A stretch of DNA of 10,135 nucleotides from JBMYQA01 sp049600855 (GCA_049600855.1 JBMYQA010000228.1:1-10135), one strand, 5' to 3'. Numbered from the stretch's first letter, positions 1 through 5,840 are shown. The notes: generated by a model not told the origin, from the sequence alone. Made by a program: numbers and translations.

Positions 1-20
1 GGATTTGTTTTTAGACAATC

Positions 21-81
21 TCTAAGAGACTGTTTGAACTTTTTCTTTTGGCTAAACAAAAAATTCAAACAGTCTCTTAGA
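21..81. repeat. Perfect 18-bp inverted repeat (long hairpin) at the left edge
   Basis: Positions 21-38 and 64-81 are exact reverse complements (core AGAGACTGTTTGAA / TTCAAACAGTCTCT) with a 25-nt spacer. After one mismatch, 40-43 can also pair with 59-62. As RNA this would be a very stable hairpin. Neither strand has a T-tract just after the stem, so it is not a classic intrinsic terminator. One plus-strand frame entering from the left edge stops at 23-25 (TAA), inside the left arm, so the repeat could close the transcript of a gene lying outside the window. A miniature mobile element or an insertion-sequence end is the other reading. The repeat is seen directly; its role is not known. Confidence 0.8.
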
Positions 82-87
82 AAAGTG

Positions 88-124
88 ATTATGAATTAAA
101 ATTGTTTCTTGATCAATTCATAAT
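88..124. repeat. Second AT-rich inverted repeat
   Basis: ATTATGAATT at 88-97 and AATTCATAAT at 115-124 are exact reverse complements around a 17-nt loop. It lies 6 nt beyond the strong repeat at 21-81 and about 100 nt beyond the end of the leftward gene that stops at 225. It could be a weak transcription end for that gene or part of the same element as the first repeat. The arms are AT-rich and no T-tract follows, so the role is uncertain. Confidence 0.45.
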
Positions 125-148
125 AATTCTAATTCCTTCTGCTTTTCC

Positions 149-238
149 CTACAAAAGCTTTGCAAATCTGTTCATCAAAGACAATATGGCAGAGCTTTCT
201 TTATTTTCCAAATAATACATGGCCTCATTGACTGTCAT
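149..238 (-). CDS. Possible 29-residue ORF overlapping the end of the upstream gene
   Basis: An ATG at 238-236 opens a 29-codon frame, beginning MTVNEAMYYLENKE, that stops with TAG at 151-149. It overlaps the last 14 nt of the leftward gene ending at 225, in a different frame, as a translationally coupled pair might. The residues form a plausible amphipathic helix, and 'NEAMYYLE' resembles the closing helix of STAS-like domains, so it could be debris of a duplicated or frameshifted copy. It is very short and nothing shows that it is translated. Chance is a fair explanation. Confidence 0.15.
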   Translation of the reverse strand: MTVNEAMYYLENKESSAILSLMNRFAKLL

Positions 239-656
239 TTTTAGGAAGTTGTATTTCTTTCATCCATTGGCAAGCTGCCGGGTGGGAATCGAATGTATAA
301 AAACCTTGCCCTCCAATTTTTTTCAATACCTTAAAAAGTAGCGGTTGTGTGCCAATTAAAATGCTTGTACACTTCTTCCGATGCTTCATCAGTTGATTGA
401 TAAACCCTATAATTTTGCCCATTTCTTGATGTTGAGTAGCATCTAGCACTACATAAATCTGATTTGCTTGTTCCACAAGTTGTTGTCCGTAGAGTTGGGA
501 GAGGGCATCGGAATAATTGTCAAGTTCGTAAAAAGTGTACCAGGGTTCTAAGTGGGCCTTCCAAGACTGAAACGAATCGTCAAAGCTCCCTAAAGGAGAG
601 GCATACAGTTGAATCGTAATCACACAATTAAGTAACTTTTCGTCTGATAGCTGCAT
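225..656 (-). CDS. Hypothetical protein, possibly STAS-like
   Basis: I do not recognise this as a named family. The frame is open from a TTG at 713 (162 aa). The first ATG is at 656 (143 aa, beginning MQLSDEKLL), and I chose it because no ATG lies farther upstream before the in-frame stop at 777-779. The protein looks soluble, with no signal peptide or long hydrophobic segment. Its C-terminal half alternates a strand (IYVVLDATQ), an amphipathic helix (MGKIIGFINQLMKHRK), a strand (CTSILIGTQ), a helix (LLFKVLKKIGG) and a final FYTFDSHPAACQWM. This order resembles STAS/SpoIIAA-type domains, where a strand ending near 'FDS' precedes a last helix. The usual phosphorylated serine motif is not evident. 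The STAS idea is inference from the pattern only. It is divergent from the thioesterase gene, with no partner kinase or sigma-factor gene nearby. Confidence 0.6.
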   Translation of the reverse strand: MQLSDEKLLNCVITIQLYASPLGSFDDSFQSWKAHLEPWYTFYELDNYSDALSQLYGQQLVEQANQIYVVLDATQHQEMGKIIGFINQLMKHRKKCTSILIGTQPLLFKVLKKIGGQGFYTFDSHPAACQWMKEIQLPKNDSQ

Positions 657-716
657 GAATTCAATAGGCGCTAATGGTAAAATAAAACGATGAAGTAAAT
701 TATTTCTGATCAATAA

Positions 717-731
717 CTTACTTAAAGTAAG
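717..731. promoter_or_regulatory. Palindrome between divergent genes, possible operator
   Basis: CTTACTT and AAGTAAG flank a single central A, a 15-bp perfect odd palindrome, followed by a run of seven T at 734-740. It lies between the leftward unknown gene and the rightward thioesterase, where an operator for divergent promoters would be expected. As RNA only five pairs could form around a 5-nt loop, so a terminator is less likely. Its function is inferred from position and symmetry alone. Confidence 0.3.
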
Positions 732-804
732 ACTTTTTTTACAAATCTTGACTAAAAGCCCATGAATACTACTAATTTAGCTGCCTGAATTGACAAAAAT
801 ATTC

Positions 805-1221
805 ATGTATTCGCACCAACATAAAATCAGAATTAGATACGCTGAGACCGATCAAATGGGTATTGTTTACTATGGAAACTATGCCACTTTTTATGAAATT
901 GCGCGAGTAGAAGCTTTAAGAGCGCTTAATTTTAGGTATAAATTGATGGAAGAAAGCGGGGTGATGCTTCCTGTATTGGAGAACCACTCTAAGTTTCTTC
1001 ACCCTGCTTATTATGACGAGGAAATAACCATTAAAACTACTATACGCGCATTGCCAACTGTAAAAGTTTGGTTTGATTTTGAAATTTTTAATGAAGCGCA
1101 TAAATTAATTCATACGGGAAGTACATTACTCGTATTCATGAAAACAGATACCCGTAAGCCTTGTCGAGCTCCTGAAGATTTATTGGAACTGCTCCGCCCA
1201 TACTTTCCTGAAAAGGCTTAA
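805..1221 (+). CDS. Acyl-CoA thioesterase, YbgC/FadM (4HBT hotdog) family
   Basis: This is a 138-residue single-domain hotdog protein, the usual length for the YbgC/FadM group of 4-hydroxybenzoyl-CoA-thioesterase-like enzymes, which hydrolyse acyl-CoA thioesters in the cytoplasm. The family signature is near the N-terminus: RYAETDQMGIVYYGNY at about residues 11-26, with D16 at the catalytic aspartate position, followed by the hotdog helix FYEIARVEALR. The rest is typical strand pattern (ITIKTTIRAL, KVWFDFEIFN, IHTGSTLLVFM). I chose ATG at 805; a TTG at 790 would add five residues ahead of the conserved strand and is less likely. The next gene lies 96 nt downstream on the same strand. The substrate cannot be read from the sequence. 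In proteobacteria YbgC sits by tol-pal, but no tol gene is visible here. Confidence 0.9.
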   Translation: MYSHQHKIRIRYAETDQMGIVYYGNYATFYEIARVEALRALNFRYKLMEESGVMLPVLENHSKFLHPAYYDEEITIKTTIRALPTVKVWFDFEIFNEAHKLIHTGSTLLVFMKTDTRKPCRAPEDLLELLRPYFPEKA

Positions 1222-1226
1222 TCTAC

Positions 1227-1234
1227 TATTTTTG
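1227..1234 (+). promoter_or_regulatory. Candidate Bacteroidota promoter -7 element for the YihY-family gene
   Basis: TATTTTTG fits the Bacteroidota -7 consensus TAnnTTTG, and a TTTC at 1204-1207 lies about 20 bp upstream at the -33 position, where TTG or TTTG is usual. Transcription would start near 1240, giving a leader of about 75-80 nt before the ATG at 1318. T-rich octamers arise easily in AT-rich DNA, so this is tentative. Confidence 0.3.
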
Positions 1235-1317
1235 TTAGATGCATGGAAATTAGCATTCAGAACAATCAATTGAAAAACTACTAAATACCCCAACTGGCGG
1301 TATGTCAGAAACCTATT

Positions 1318-2310
1318 ATGCGTCCATTACGCTCCTATATTTACTTCTCTAAGCCTTATCAATTTATTATGAGGTGGGCTAAGCGTATTCACTTCTTTAA
1401 TAAAGAACTGTCGCTTTACCTCATCACAGCCATTTTTTTGAAAAAGCTTCGAGATAATGAGATTAATATTAAAGCAAGTGCGGTAGCATTTAACTTTACG
1501 CTAGCCATTTTTCCAGCCATTATCTTTCTATTTACCCTAGTACCTTATTTGCCCATCGATAACTTGTATGATGAAATTATGGCAATTATTGAACAAATTG
1601 CCCCCAGTACCATTTACGGGCAGGTACACGAAACGGTGAATGACATCATCAAAAAGCCGCGAGGAGGTTTGTTGTCGTTTGGTTTCATTACTGCATTATT
1701 TTTGGCAACTAATGGCATGATTGCCCTCATGAATGCGTTTGATAGTTGCTATCGAACGAATAAAAAGAAGCGCGGTTTCTTTAAAAAACGACTCATTGCC
1801 ACTTTTTTAACCTTATTACTCGCCTCCATACTCTTCCTCACCATCGTATTGTTAATTGTAGGACGGTTAATTTTAGATGCGTTTTCAGAGTTTGAGCTAA
1901 TGAATAAGTTTTACATCAACTTGTTGGATATCTTGAGGTATGTGGCTGTTATTTTGATGTTCTTCCTATCTAACTCCGTGATTTTTTACCTCGCCCCAAG
2001 CATTAATCGCAGGTGGAGCTTCTTTTCTGTAGGCTCAATCATTGCCACGGGCTTAAGTATTCTAGTATCCGTACTCTTCTCTTTTTACATCGATAACTTT
2101 GGGATGTACAATAAAGTTTATGGATCTATAGGAGCTATGATTGGGGTAATGGTTTGGATTTTAGCGATTTCTAATGTATTGCTCATCGGCTTTGAGATTA
2201 ACACCACCGTTGAAACGGCTAAATCTCACCTGAAACGACTAGAAAGGCAACTAGAAAAAGAAATCGATGCTTCTATGGGGAAAGGCTGGAGTGAGTTGAG
2301 GAAGGATTAA
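1318..2310 (+). CDS. YihY/virulence factor BrkB family inner-membrane protein
   Basis: The 330-residue integral membrane protein has six hydrophobic segments at roughly residues 55-79, 117-141, 158-186, 204-226, 236-259 and 268-292. Family hallmarks are visible: KASAVAFNFTLAIFP before and in the first helix, the conserved LAP with a downstream RRW at about 225-233, and YGSIGAMIGVMVWI opening the last helix. A basic loop (NKKKRGFFKKR, about 148-158) and a charged C-terminal tail (HLKRLERQLEKEID) are probably cytoplasmic. The family (UPF0761, formerly misnamed RNase BN) is widespread and its transport or lipid-related role is not settled, so no function is assigned. Start: ATG 1318; an ATG at 1369 (residue 18) would remove the first 17 residues and is possible. 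It lies 96 nt after the thioesterase gene and may have its own promoter. Confidence 0.9.
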   Translation: MRPLRSYIYFSKPYQFIMRWAKRIHFFNKELSLYLITAIFLKKLRDNEINIKASAVAFNFTLAIFPAIIFLFTLVPYLPIDNLYDEIMAIIEQIAPSTIYGQVHETVNDIIKKPRGGLLSFGFITALFLATNGMIALMNAFDSCYRTNKKKRGFFKKRLIATFLTLLLASILFLTIVLLIVGRLILDAFSEFELMNKFYINLLDILRYVAVILMFFLSNSVIFYLAPSINRRWSFFSVGSIIATGLSILVSVLFSFYIDNFGMYNKVYGSIGAMIGVMVWILAISNVLLIGFEINTTVETAKSHLKRLERQLEKEIDASMGKGWSELRKD

Positions 2311-2321
2311 TGAGTGGCATG

Positions 2322-2349
2322 AAAAAAGGCTAAGCAAAAATGCTTAGCC
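2322..2349 (-). terminator. Rho-independent terminator of the RRM gene
   Basis: Positions 2328-2336 and 2341-2349 form a perfect 9-bp stem (GGCTAAGCA / TGCTTAGCC) around a 4-nt loop. Read on the minus strand, the stem is followed directly by six T (complement of the A-run at 2322-2327), the textbook intrinsic terminator layout. It lies about 62 nt past the stop codon of the leftward RRM gene. On the plus strand no T-tract follows, so it would at best weakly end the convergent YihY-family transcript, whose stop codon is only 18 nt before the stem. Confidence 0.85.
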
Positions 2350-2411
2350 CAACCGTTAATGCGAATCAAGTAAAAATACTTGCTATATATTACTTATCAG
2401 AAAGGATCGAA

Positions 2412-2699
2412 TTAATATCTATCGTTTCTACGGTAACCACCACCGCCACCGCGGTTCTCTCTAGGTTCTGCCTTCTTAACAACGATAGTTCTACCGTCTA
2501 AGCTGCTATCGTTTAAGTTGCTAATAGCAGTTTGTGCTTCCTCGTCGTCTGCCATTTCTACAAAGCCGAAACCTTTAGAACGACCAGTTTCTCTGTCCAT
2601 AATGATTTTAACAGAATCTACTTGACCAAATTCTTCGAAAGCTTCTCTTAGTACGTACTCATCAGTATCGTAATTTAACTTGGCAACAAAAATGTTCAT
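2412..2699 (-). CDS. RRM-domain RNA-binding protein (single RRM, Gly/Arg tail)
   Basis: This 95-residue protein is one RNA-recognition motif plus a short tail, the form common in Bacteroidota and in cyanobacterial Rbp proteins. RNP2 is IFVAKLNY at residues 3-10. RNP1 is KGFGFVEM at 42-49, with F4, F44 and F46 at the RNA-stacking positions. The tail at about 79-95 has five consecutive glycines flanked by arginines and ends RRNDRY, resembling an RGG-type auxiliary RNA-binding segment. I chose ATG 2699 because the RRM begins right there. The frame continues to an ATG at 2843, but that 48-residue extension is hydrophobic, unlike the family, and contains the probable promoter. The protein is expected to bind single-stranded RNA in the cytoplasm. 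Relatives are often cold-induced or growth-phase regulated, but its targets are unknown. Confidence 0.93.
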   Translation of the reverse strand: MNIFVAKLNYDTDEYVLREAFEEFGQVDSVKIIMDRETGRSKGFGFVEMADDEEAQTAISNLNDSSLDGRTIVVKKAEPRENRGGGGGYRRNDRY

Positions 2700-2727
2700 T
2701 GAAATAAAATTAAAATTAATAGAAGTA

Positions 2728-2739
2728 TGCCCGAAGGCA
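2728..2739 (-). promoter_or_regulatory. cUUCGg tetraloop hairpin in the RRM gene leader
   Basis: On the minus strand this reads TGCC-TTCG-GGCA, a 4-bp stem closed by C-G around a UUCG tetraloop, one of the most stable small RNA hairpins known. It lies about 30-40 nt before the start codon and, if the promoter call is right, about 12 nt into the transcript. It could stabilise the 5' end or serve as a binding site, for example for autoregulation. The fold is read from the sequence; the role is inference. Confidence 0.4.
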
Positions 2740-2757
2740 AAAAGTATAAATATGGTA

Positions 2758-2788
2758 CAAAGATAAGCGTATATGCAGTGATTAAAAA
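2758..2788 (-). promoter_or_regulatory. Candidate promoter of the RRM gene
   Basis: On the minus strand TATCTTTG (2765-2758) matches the Bacteroidota -7 element TAnnTTTG exactly. A TTTTT tract (2788-2784) ends 18 bp upstream of it, near the usual -33 position, though it lacks the final G of TTTG. Transcription would begin near 2751, giving a leader of about 50 nt. This promoter falls inside the alternative longer reading frame, which supports the start at 2699. Confidence 0.5.
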
Positions 2789-2843
2789 GGAATCTGCGAT
2801 TTGTAAATAATAATTTTTTGATATAGCCGTGATAAAAGGCCAT

Positions 2844-3032
2844 TAACCTAGCTTAAAGGCGGTTTTTAAAAAAAATAATATTAAATATTTACAACAATTT
2901 CCTAAAATTCAGGGCTTCTATATGAATTTAGTCTAAACTTCATGTTTCGAATTCATCAATTCTAACCAATATCCAAACGCTAATGCGGATACTTCAGTTA
3001 AGCAATAGGCAATCTAATTTAGGGCCAGCTAA
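2844..3032. other. AT-rich spacer, no gene seen
   Basis: Together with the RRM leader and promoter (2700-2843) this makes a 333-base stretch without a gene. It separates two leftward genes. I see only weak symmetry: a 9-bp stem with one bulged base (2902-2911 with 2923-2931), a 7-bp inverted repeat (2922-2928 with 2950-2956), and a self-complementary T5A5 tract at 2863-2872. One of these may end lysR-type transcription, but no GC-rich stem with a T-tract is evident on the minus strand. Confidence 0.5.
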
Positions 3033-3935
3033 CTATTGTGAAACCGCTTCAATCAAGTCAATCACTTGATGTAAAACAGGATTTCGATTATCGGCTTTCC
3101 AAACCACAGATAATACCGCCTCTTGCCGAATATTTCTGATTTCAATAAACTTCACTCCTAAATTATAACCGTGTTGAAGTGCGGTAGGAACAATCGCTAC
3201 ACCCAAGCCAATTTCGACGAGTTTAAAAATGGTTTGCGCATGTACCGATTTATGCGAAACCTTAGGGCGAAATCCTTTGTCCTCACAAATGCTGACAATT
3301 TTATAGTAATAGGTAGAACTGTAATCCACGGAGAATAAAATAAAGTTCTCTTCAGAAACTTGATCAACACCCGTAAAGTTTTCCTGAGTTAGCCAATGAC
3401 TAGCAGGAAGTACTAATGAAAAACTGTCTTTATATACTGGTTTCATCAATAAGCCATTAGGCAAATGCTCAAGGCGTACAAAGCCTAAGTCAAGGTTATC
3501 TTGTTGAATGGCTTTGAGCTGATCGTAATTTGACATTTCCTCTAAACTCGATCGGATTTTCGGATATCGCTGATTGATTTCCATGAGTAAATTGGGAATA
3601 ACAGCTTGCATCGCAGAACCCAAAAAACCTAAACGAATTTCTCCATCAAGCCCTTTTTCAATCAATCCTACTTGCTTTTCCACAAATTCGATGTGATTGA
3701 AAATAAATTTAATCTCGTGATATAAAAACTTGCCCGCCGCAGTGAGTGCTACATTTCGCTTATTTCTAATAAATAACTCTGCCTTTAAGATTTCCTCCAT
3801 CTGGCGAATCTGCCTACTCAACCCTGGTTGTGATATAAATAAACGCTCCGCTGCTTTTCGGAAATGTAACTCTTCTGCCACCGCAAGAAAGTAGGTAAAA
3901 TGTCTGAGCTCTAATTGATGCTTCACAGTTATCAA
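3033..3935 (-). CDS. LysR-type transcriptional regulator, probable hut regulator
   Basis: This is a full-length 300-residue LysR-family regulator. The N-terminal winged helix-turn-helix runs from ELRHFTYFLAVAEELHF through FRKAAERLFISQPGLSRQIRQME (about residues 25-47), then the wing (LFIRNKRNVALTAAG) and the linker helix. The effector-binding domain starts near residue 95 (DGEIRLGFLGSA) and includes the conserved late segment EIGLGVAIVPTAL. No ATG precedes the domain: the choices are TTG 3935 (used here) or GTG 3926, and the in-frame stop at 3959-3957 rules out a longer protein. It is divergent from hutH across 223 bp, the classic arrangement in which a LysR protein controls the neighbouring operon and its own gene. 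By position it should regulate histidine degradation, with histidine or urocanate as a likely ligand. That role is inference, since the best-known Hut regulators are HutC (GntR family) and HutP. Confidence 0.92.
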   Translation of the reverse strand: MITVKHQLELRHFTYFLAVAEELHFRKAAERLFISQPGLSRQIRQMEEILKAELFIRNKRNVALTAAGKFLYHEIKFIFNHIEFVEKQVGLIEKGLDGEIRLGFLGSAMQAVIPNLLMEINQRYPKIRSSLEEMSNYDQLKAIQQDNLDLGFVRLEHLPNGLLMKPVYKDSFSLVLPASHWLTQENFTGVDQVSEENFILFSVDYSSTYYYKIVSICEDKGFRPKVSHKSVHAQTIFKLVEIGLGVAIVPTALQHGYNLGVKFIEIRNIRQEAVLSVVWKADNRNPVLHQVIDLIEAVSQ

Positions 3936-3942
3936 TTGTTGA

Positions 3943-3960
3943 TTAAAATAGTATTTCTAA
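3943..3960. promoter_or_regulatory. Possible LysR operator in the divergent region
   Basis: AAATA-G-TATTT at 3946-3956 is a perfect odd palindrome inside an imperfectly symmetric TTA...TAA frame. It lies between the LysR gene start and the candidate hut -7 element and overlaps its -33 region, where LysR proteins usually bind. AT-rich palindromes occur by chance, so this is a weak call. Confidence 0.2.
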
Positions 3961-3977
3961 GTATTAAAGATAATGGA

Positions 3978-3985
3978 TATTTTTG
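3978..3985 (+). promoter_or_regulatory. Candidate hut operon promoter (-7 element)
   Basis: TATTTTTG matches the Bacteroidota -7 consensus TAnnTTTG. A TTTC at 3954-3957 sits 20 bp upstream, near the -33 position. Transcription would start near 3991, leaving a leader of roughly 165 nt before the hutH ATG. It is the only clear plus-strand match I found in the divergent region. Confidence 0.4.
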
Positions 3986-4005
3986 CAATGAACGTTTAAT
4001 AAAGT

Positions 4006-4100
4006 AAAATTCGGCATTTGGAATGACGAGTGTAGTGCGATCGACTTGAAGTTCTCAGGCTCCATCAAAAACATACTTAACAACTTGAATGTCGAATTTT
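4006..4100 (+). promoter_or_regulatory. Inverted repeat spanning the hutH leader
   Basis: Positions 4006-4018 (AAAATTCGGCATT) and 4088-4100 (AATGTCGAATTTT) pair at 12 of 13 positions, and the remaining one (G4014 with T4092) becomes a G-U pair in RNA, so all 13 positions can pair. The 69-nt interior also holds a 9-bp odd palindrome (ACTTGAAGT, 4044-4052), whose ACTTGAA recurs at 4083-4089 beside the right arm. If the promoter at 3978 is real, the whole element is transcribed ahead of hutH. It could be a structured leader or a pair of protein-binding sites. No known riboswitch is recognised. Confidence 0.4.
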
Positions 4101-4158
4101 CCTTAACCAATATACAAACACATCAGTGCGTTCTTACTAAGCACAGAACTTTTTAACT

Positions 4159-5775
4159 ATGGTAGAAGTACAGCACGAACAACATGTTCATCGGCATGAT
4201 GCTGTTCAACAGCAATTTACATTTGGAGAAGCTTACCTCACAGCAGGTATGGCTCTTGCCATAGCCAGAAATGAGGTAAAGGGTGTTATTTCCCAGCAAG
4301 TTCGAGAAAAGTGTAAAACGAATCGGGAAGTAGTGGAACGCATTGTAGAAAAAGGCGCTCCTGTATACGGCATTAATACGGGCTTTGGGCCTTTATGTAC
4401 TACGCAAATATCGAAGGAAGAAACGAGAGTTCTTCAAACCAATATCTTAAAAAGTCATAGCGTGGGTGTAGGCGAACCGATTGATTTAGAATTGGCCAAA
4501 CTGATGCTTATTCTAAAATTACAATCCTTAGCCAAAGGAAATTCAGGAATTGCGGTAGCAACAATGGATCGCATTTTATGGCATATTCACCAGGATGCCA
4601 TTCCCATTGTTCCCTCTCAAGGCTCAGTAGGCGCTTCGGGCGATTTAGCGCCTTTATCGCACTTATTTTTGCCGTTAATTGGCTTGGGTAAAGTCAATTA
4701 CAACGGACAAGTCATGTCCACCGCAGCACTTTTTGATCAGGTCGGATTAAAACCGATTGAACTTGGCCCAAAAGAAGGTTTGGCATTAATTAACGGAACG
4801 CAATTCATTTTGGCTCATGCAGTGAAAGTTGTTGAAAAATTGCATAGCTGTTTATCGCAAGCAGACATCATTAGTACCCTAATGCTGGAAGGCTTGCAAG
4901 GTTCTGTAAAGCCATTTTACCAAGAATTACATCAGTTGCGTCCTTATAAGGGGAATATTCATGTGGCTAGTCGCATTAAATCCTTGTTAGCAGGATCAGA
5001 AATTGTAAATGCACATGCAGATTGTGAACGTGTTCAAGACCCGTACTCCTTGCGTTGCATTCCCCAAGTACATGGCGCATCTCGAAATGCGTGGTTGCAT
5101 CTCAAAGAATTAGTAGAAATCGAATTAAATTCGGTGACAGATAACCCTGTCATTATAAATGATGAATTGACAATCAGTGGAGGAAGCTTTCATGGACAGC
5201 CCTTGGCAATGGCATTAGATTATGCTTGCTTGGCCGCTTCAGAGATCGGAAATATTTCTGATCGGCGAATTTACCTTGCTTTGGAAGGCAAATTTCCTGG
5301 TACTCCCAAATTATTAATGGAAGATACTGGGATCAACTCAGGCTATATGATTTTGCAATACACAACTGCCGCCTTAGCAAGTGAAAACAAGGGCTTATGC
5401 TTCCCCTCAAGTGCCGATAGCATTCCGACTTCATTGGGTCAAGAAGATCATGTAAGTATGGGATCGATTGGAGGACGAAAAGCGCTAAATGTGCTCAATA
5501 ATGTAGAGAAAATATTGGCTATTGAGCTCCTTACCGCTGCCCAAGCATTTGATTTTCGTAAACCCCTCAAATCGGGTGCAGTCATCAATAAAATTCATGA
5601 AGACCTGCGTAAACAAGTGGATTTTGCCGCAGCAGATCGGGTATTTGCCGATGACATTGAATGTGCCATTCAGTACATCACAGAAAAACGCATATTGACT
5701 TTGCTTCAGGAAGTTTCGGAAAACGAAAGCGTGAGCATTGCTACGGAATTCGAAGAGGAGTTTGAGCAATTTTAA
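4159..5775 (+). CDS. hutH: Histidine ammonia-lyase (histidase, EC 4.3.1.3)
   Basis: This enzyme deaminates L-histidine to trans-urocanate and ammonia, the first step of histidine degradation in the cytoplasm. The cofactor-forming triad A159-S160-G161 lies in SVGASGDLAPLSH, which cyclises to the MIO electrophile. Other lyase landmarks are YGINTGFG (70-77, with the family's catalytic tyrosine Y70), INGTQ (211-215), QDPYSLRC (293-300), NSVTDNP (324-330) and GQEDHVSMG (427-435). At 538 residues it is somewhat longer than the roughly 510 of well-studied histidases. The excess includes an N-terminal leader rich in His and Gln (four His in the first 13 residues) before the conserved TFGEAYL, and an acidic C-terminal tail. 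Start: ATG 4159, the first ATG of the frame. First gene of the hut cluster, 65 nt before hutI. The histidine-type motifs and the neighbours argue against phenylalanine or tyrosine ammonia-lyase. Confidence 0.97.
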   Translation: MVEVQHEQHVHRHDAVQQQFTFGEAYLTAGMALAIARNEVKGVISQQVREKCKTNREVVERIVEKGAPVYGINTGFGPLCTTQISKEETRVLQTNILKSHSVGVGEPIDLELAKLMLILKLQSLAKGNSGIAVATMDRILWHIHQDAIPIVPSQGSVGASGDLAPLSHLFLPLIGLGKVNYNGQVMSTAALFDQVGLKPIELGPKEGLALINGTQFILAHAVKVVEKLHSCLSQADIISTLMLEGLQGSVKPFYQELHQLRPYKGNIHVASRIKSLLAGSEIVNAHADCERVQDPYSLRCIPQVHGASRNAWLHLKELVEIELNSVTDNPVIINDELTISGGSFHGQPLAMALDYACLAASEIGNISDRRIYLALEGKFPGTPKLLMEDTGINSGYMILQYTTAALASENKGLCFPSSADSIPTSLGQEDHVSMGSIGGRKALNVLNNVEKILAIELLTAAQAFDFRKPLKSGAVINKIHEDLRKQVDFAAADRVFADDIECAIQYITEKRILTLLQEVSENESVSIATEFEEEFEQF

Positions 5776-5820
5776 TTGTAAAGAGCAACTGCTTACTAAT
5801 ACCAGAATTAGCCTAATCTA

Positions 5821-5840
5821 AATTGAAAGCGTATTCAATT
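5821..5840 (+). promoter_or_regulatory. Small hairpin abutting the hutI start codon
   Basis: AATTGAA (5821-5827) and TTCAATT (5834-5840) are exact reverse complements around a 6-nt loop, and the stem ends on the base before the hutI ATG at 5841. In an mRNA it could affect ribosome access, or stabilise the end of a processed transcript. The stem is AT-rich and weak, so chance is possible. Confidence 0.3.

Noticed and set aside
1..99. Plus-strand open frame from the left edge through the inverted repeat, stopping at 97-99
   Set aside because: It is only 32 codons and mostly encodes the palindrome itself, with no protein-like pattern. The other plus frames stop at 10-12 and 23-25.
916..1101. 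Minus-strand ORF of 61 codons inside the thioesterase gene
   Set aside because: It lies wholly within a well-supported gene on the other strand and has no recognisable domain.
2328..2349. Terminator hairpin as a terminator for the plus-strand YihY-family gene
   Set aside because: On the plus strand the stem is not followed by a T-tract. The T-tract exists only in the minus direction, so the main assignment is to the RRM gene.
2700..2843. In-frame 48-residue N-terminal extension of the RRM protein
   Set aside because: It is hydrophobic, unlike the family, and contains the likely promoter and leader hairpin. The RRM begins exactly at the ATG at 2699.
5485..5769. Minus-strand ORF of 94 codons inside hutH
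   Set aside because: It is antisense to the conserved C-terminal part of HutH, with composition typical of a shadow frame.
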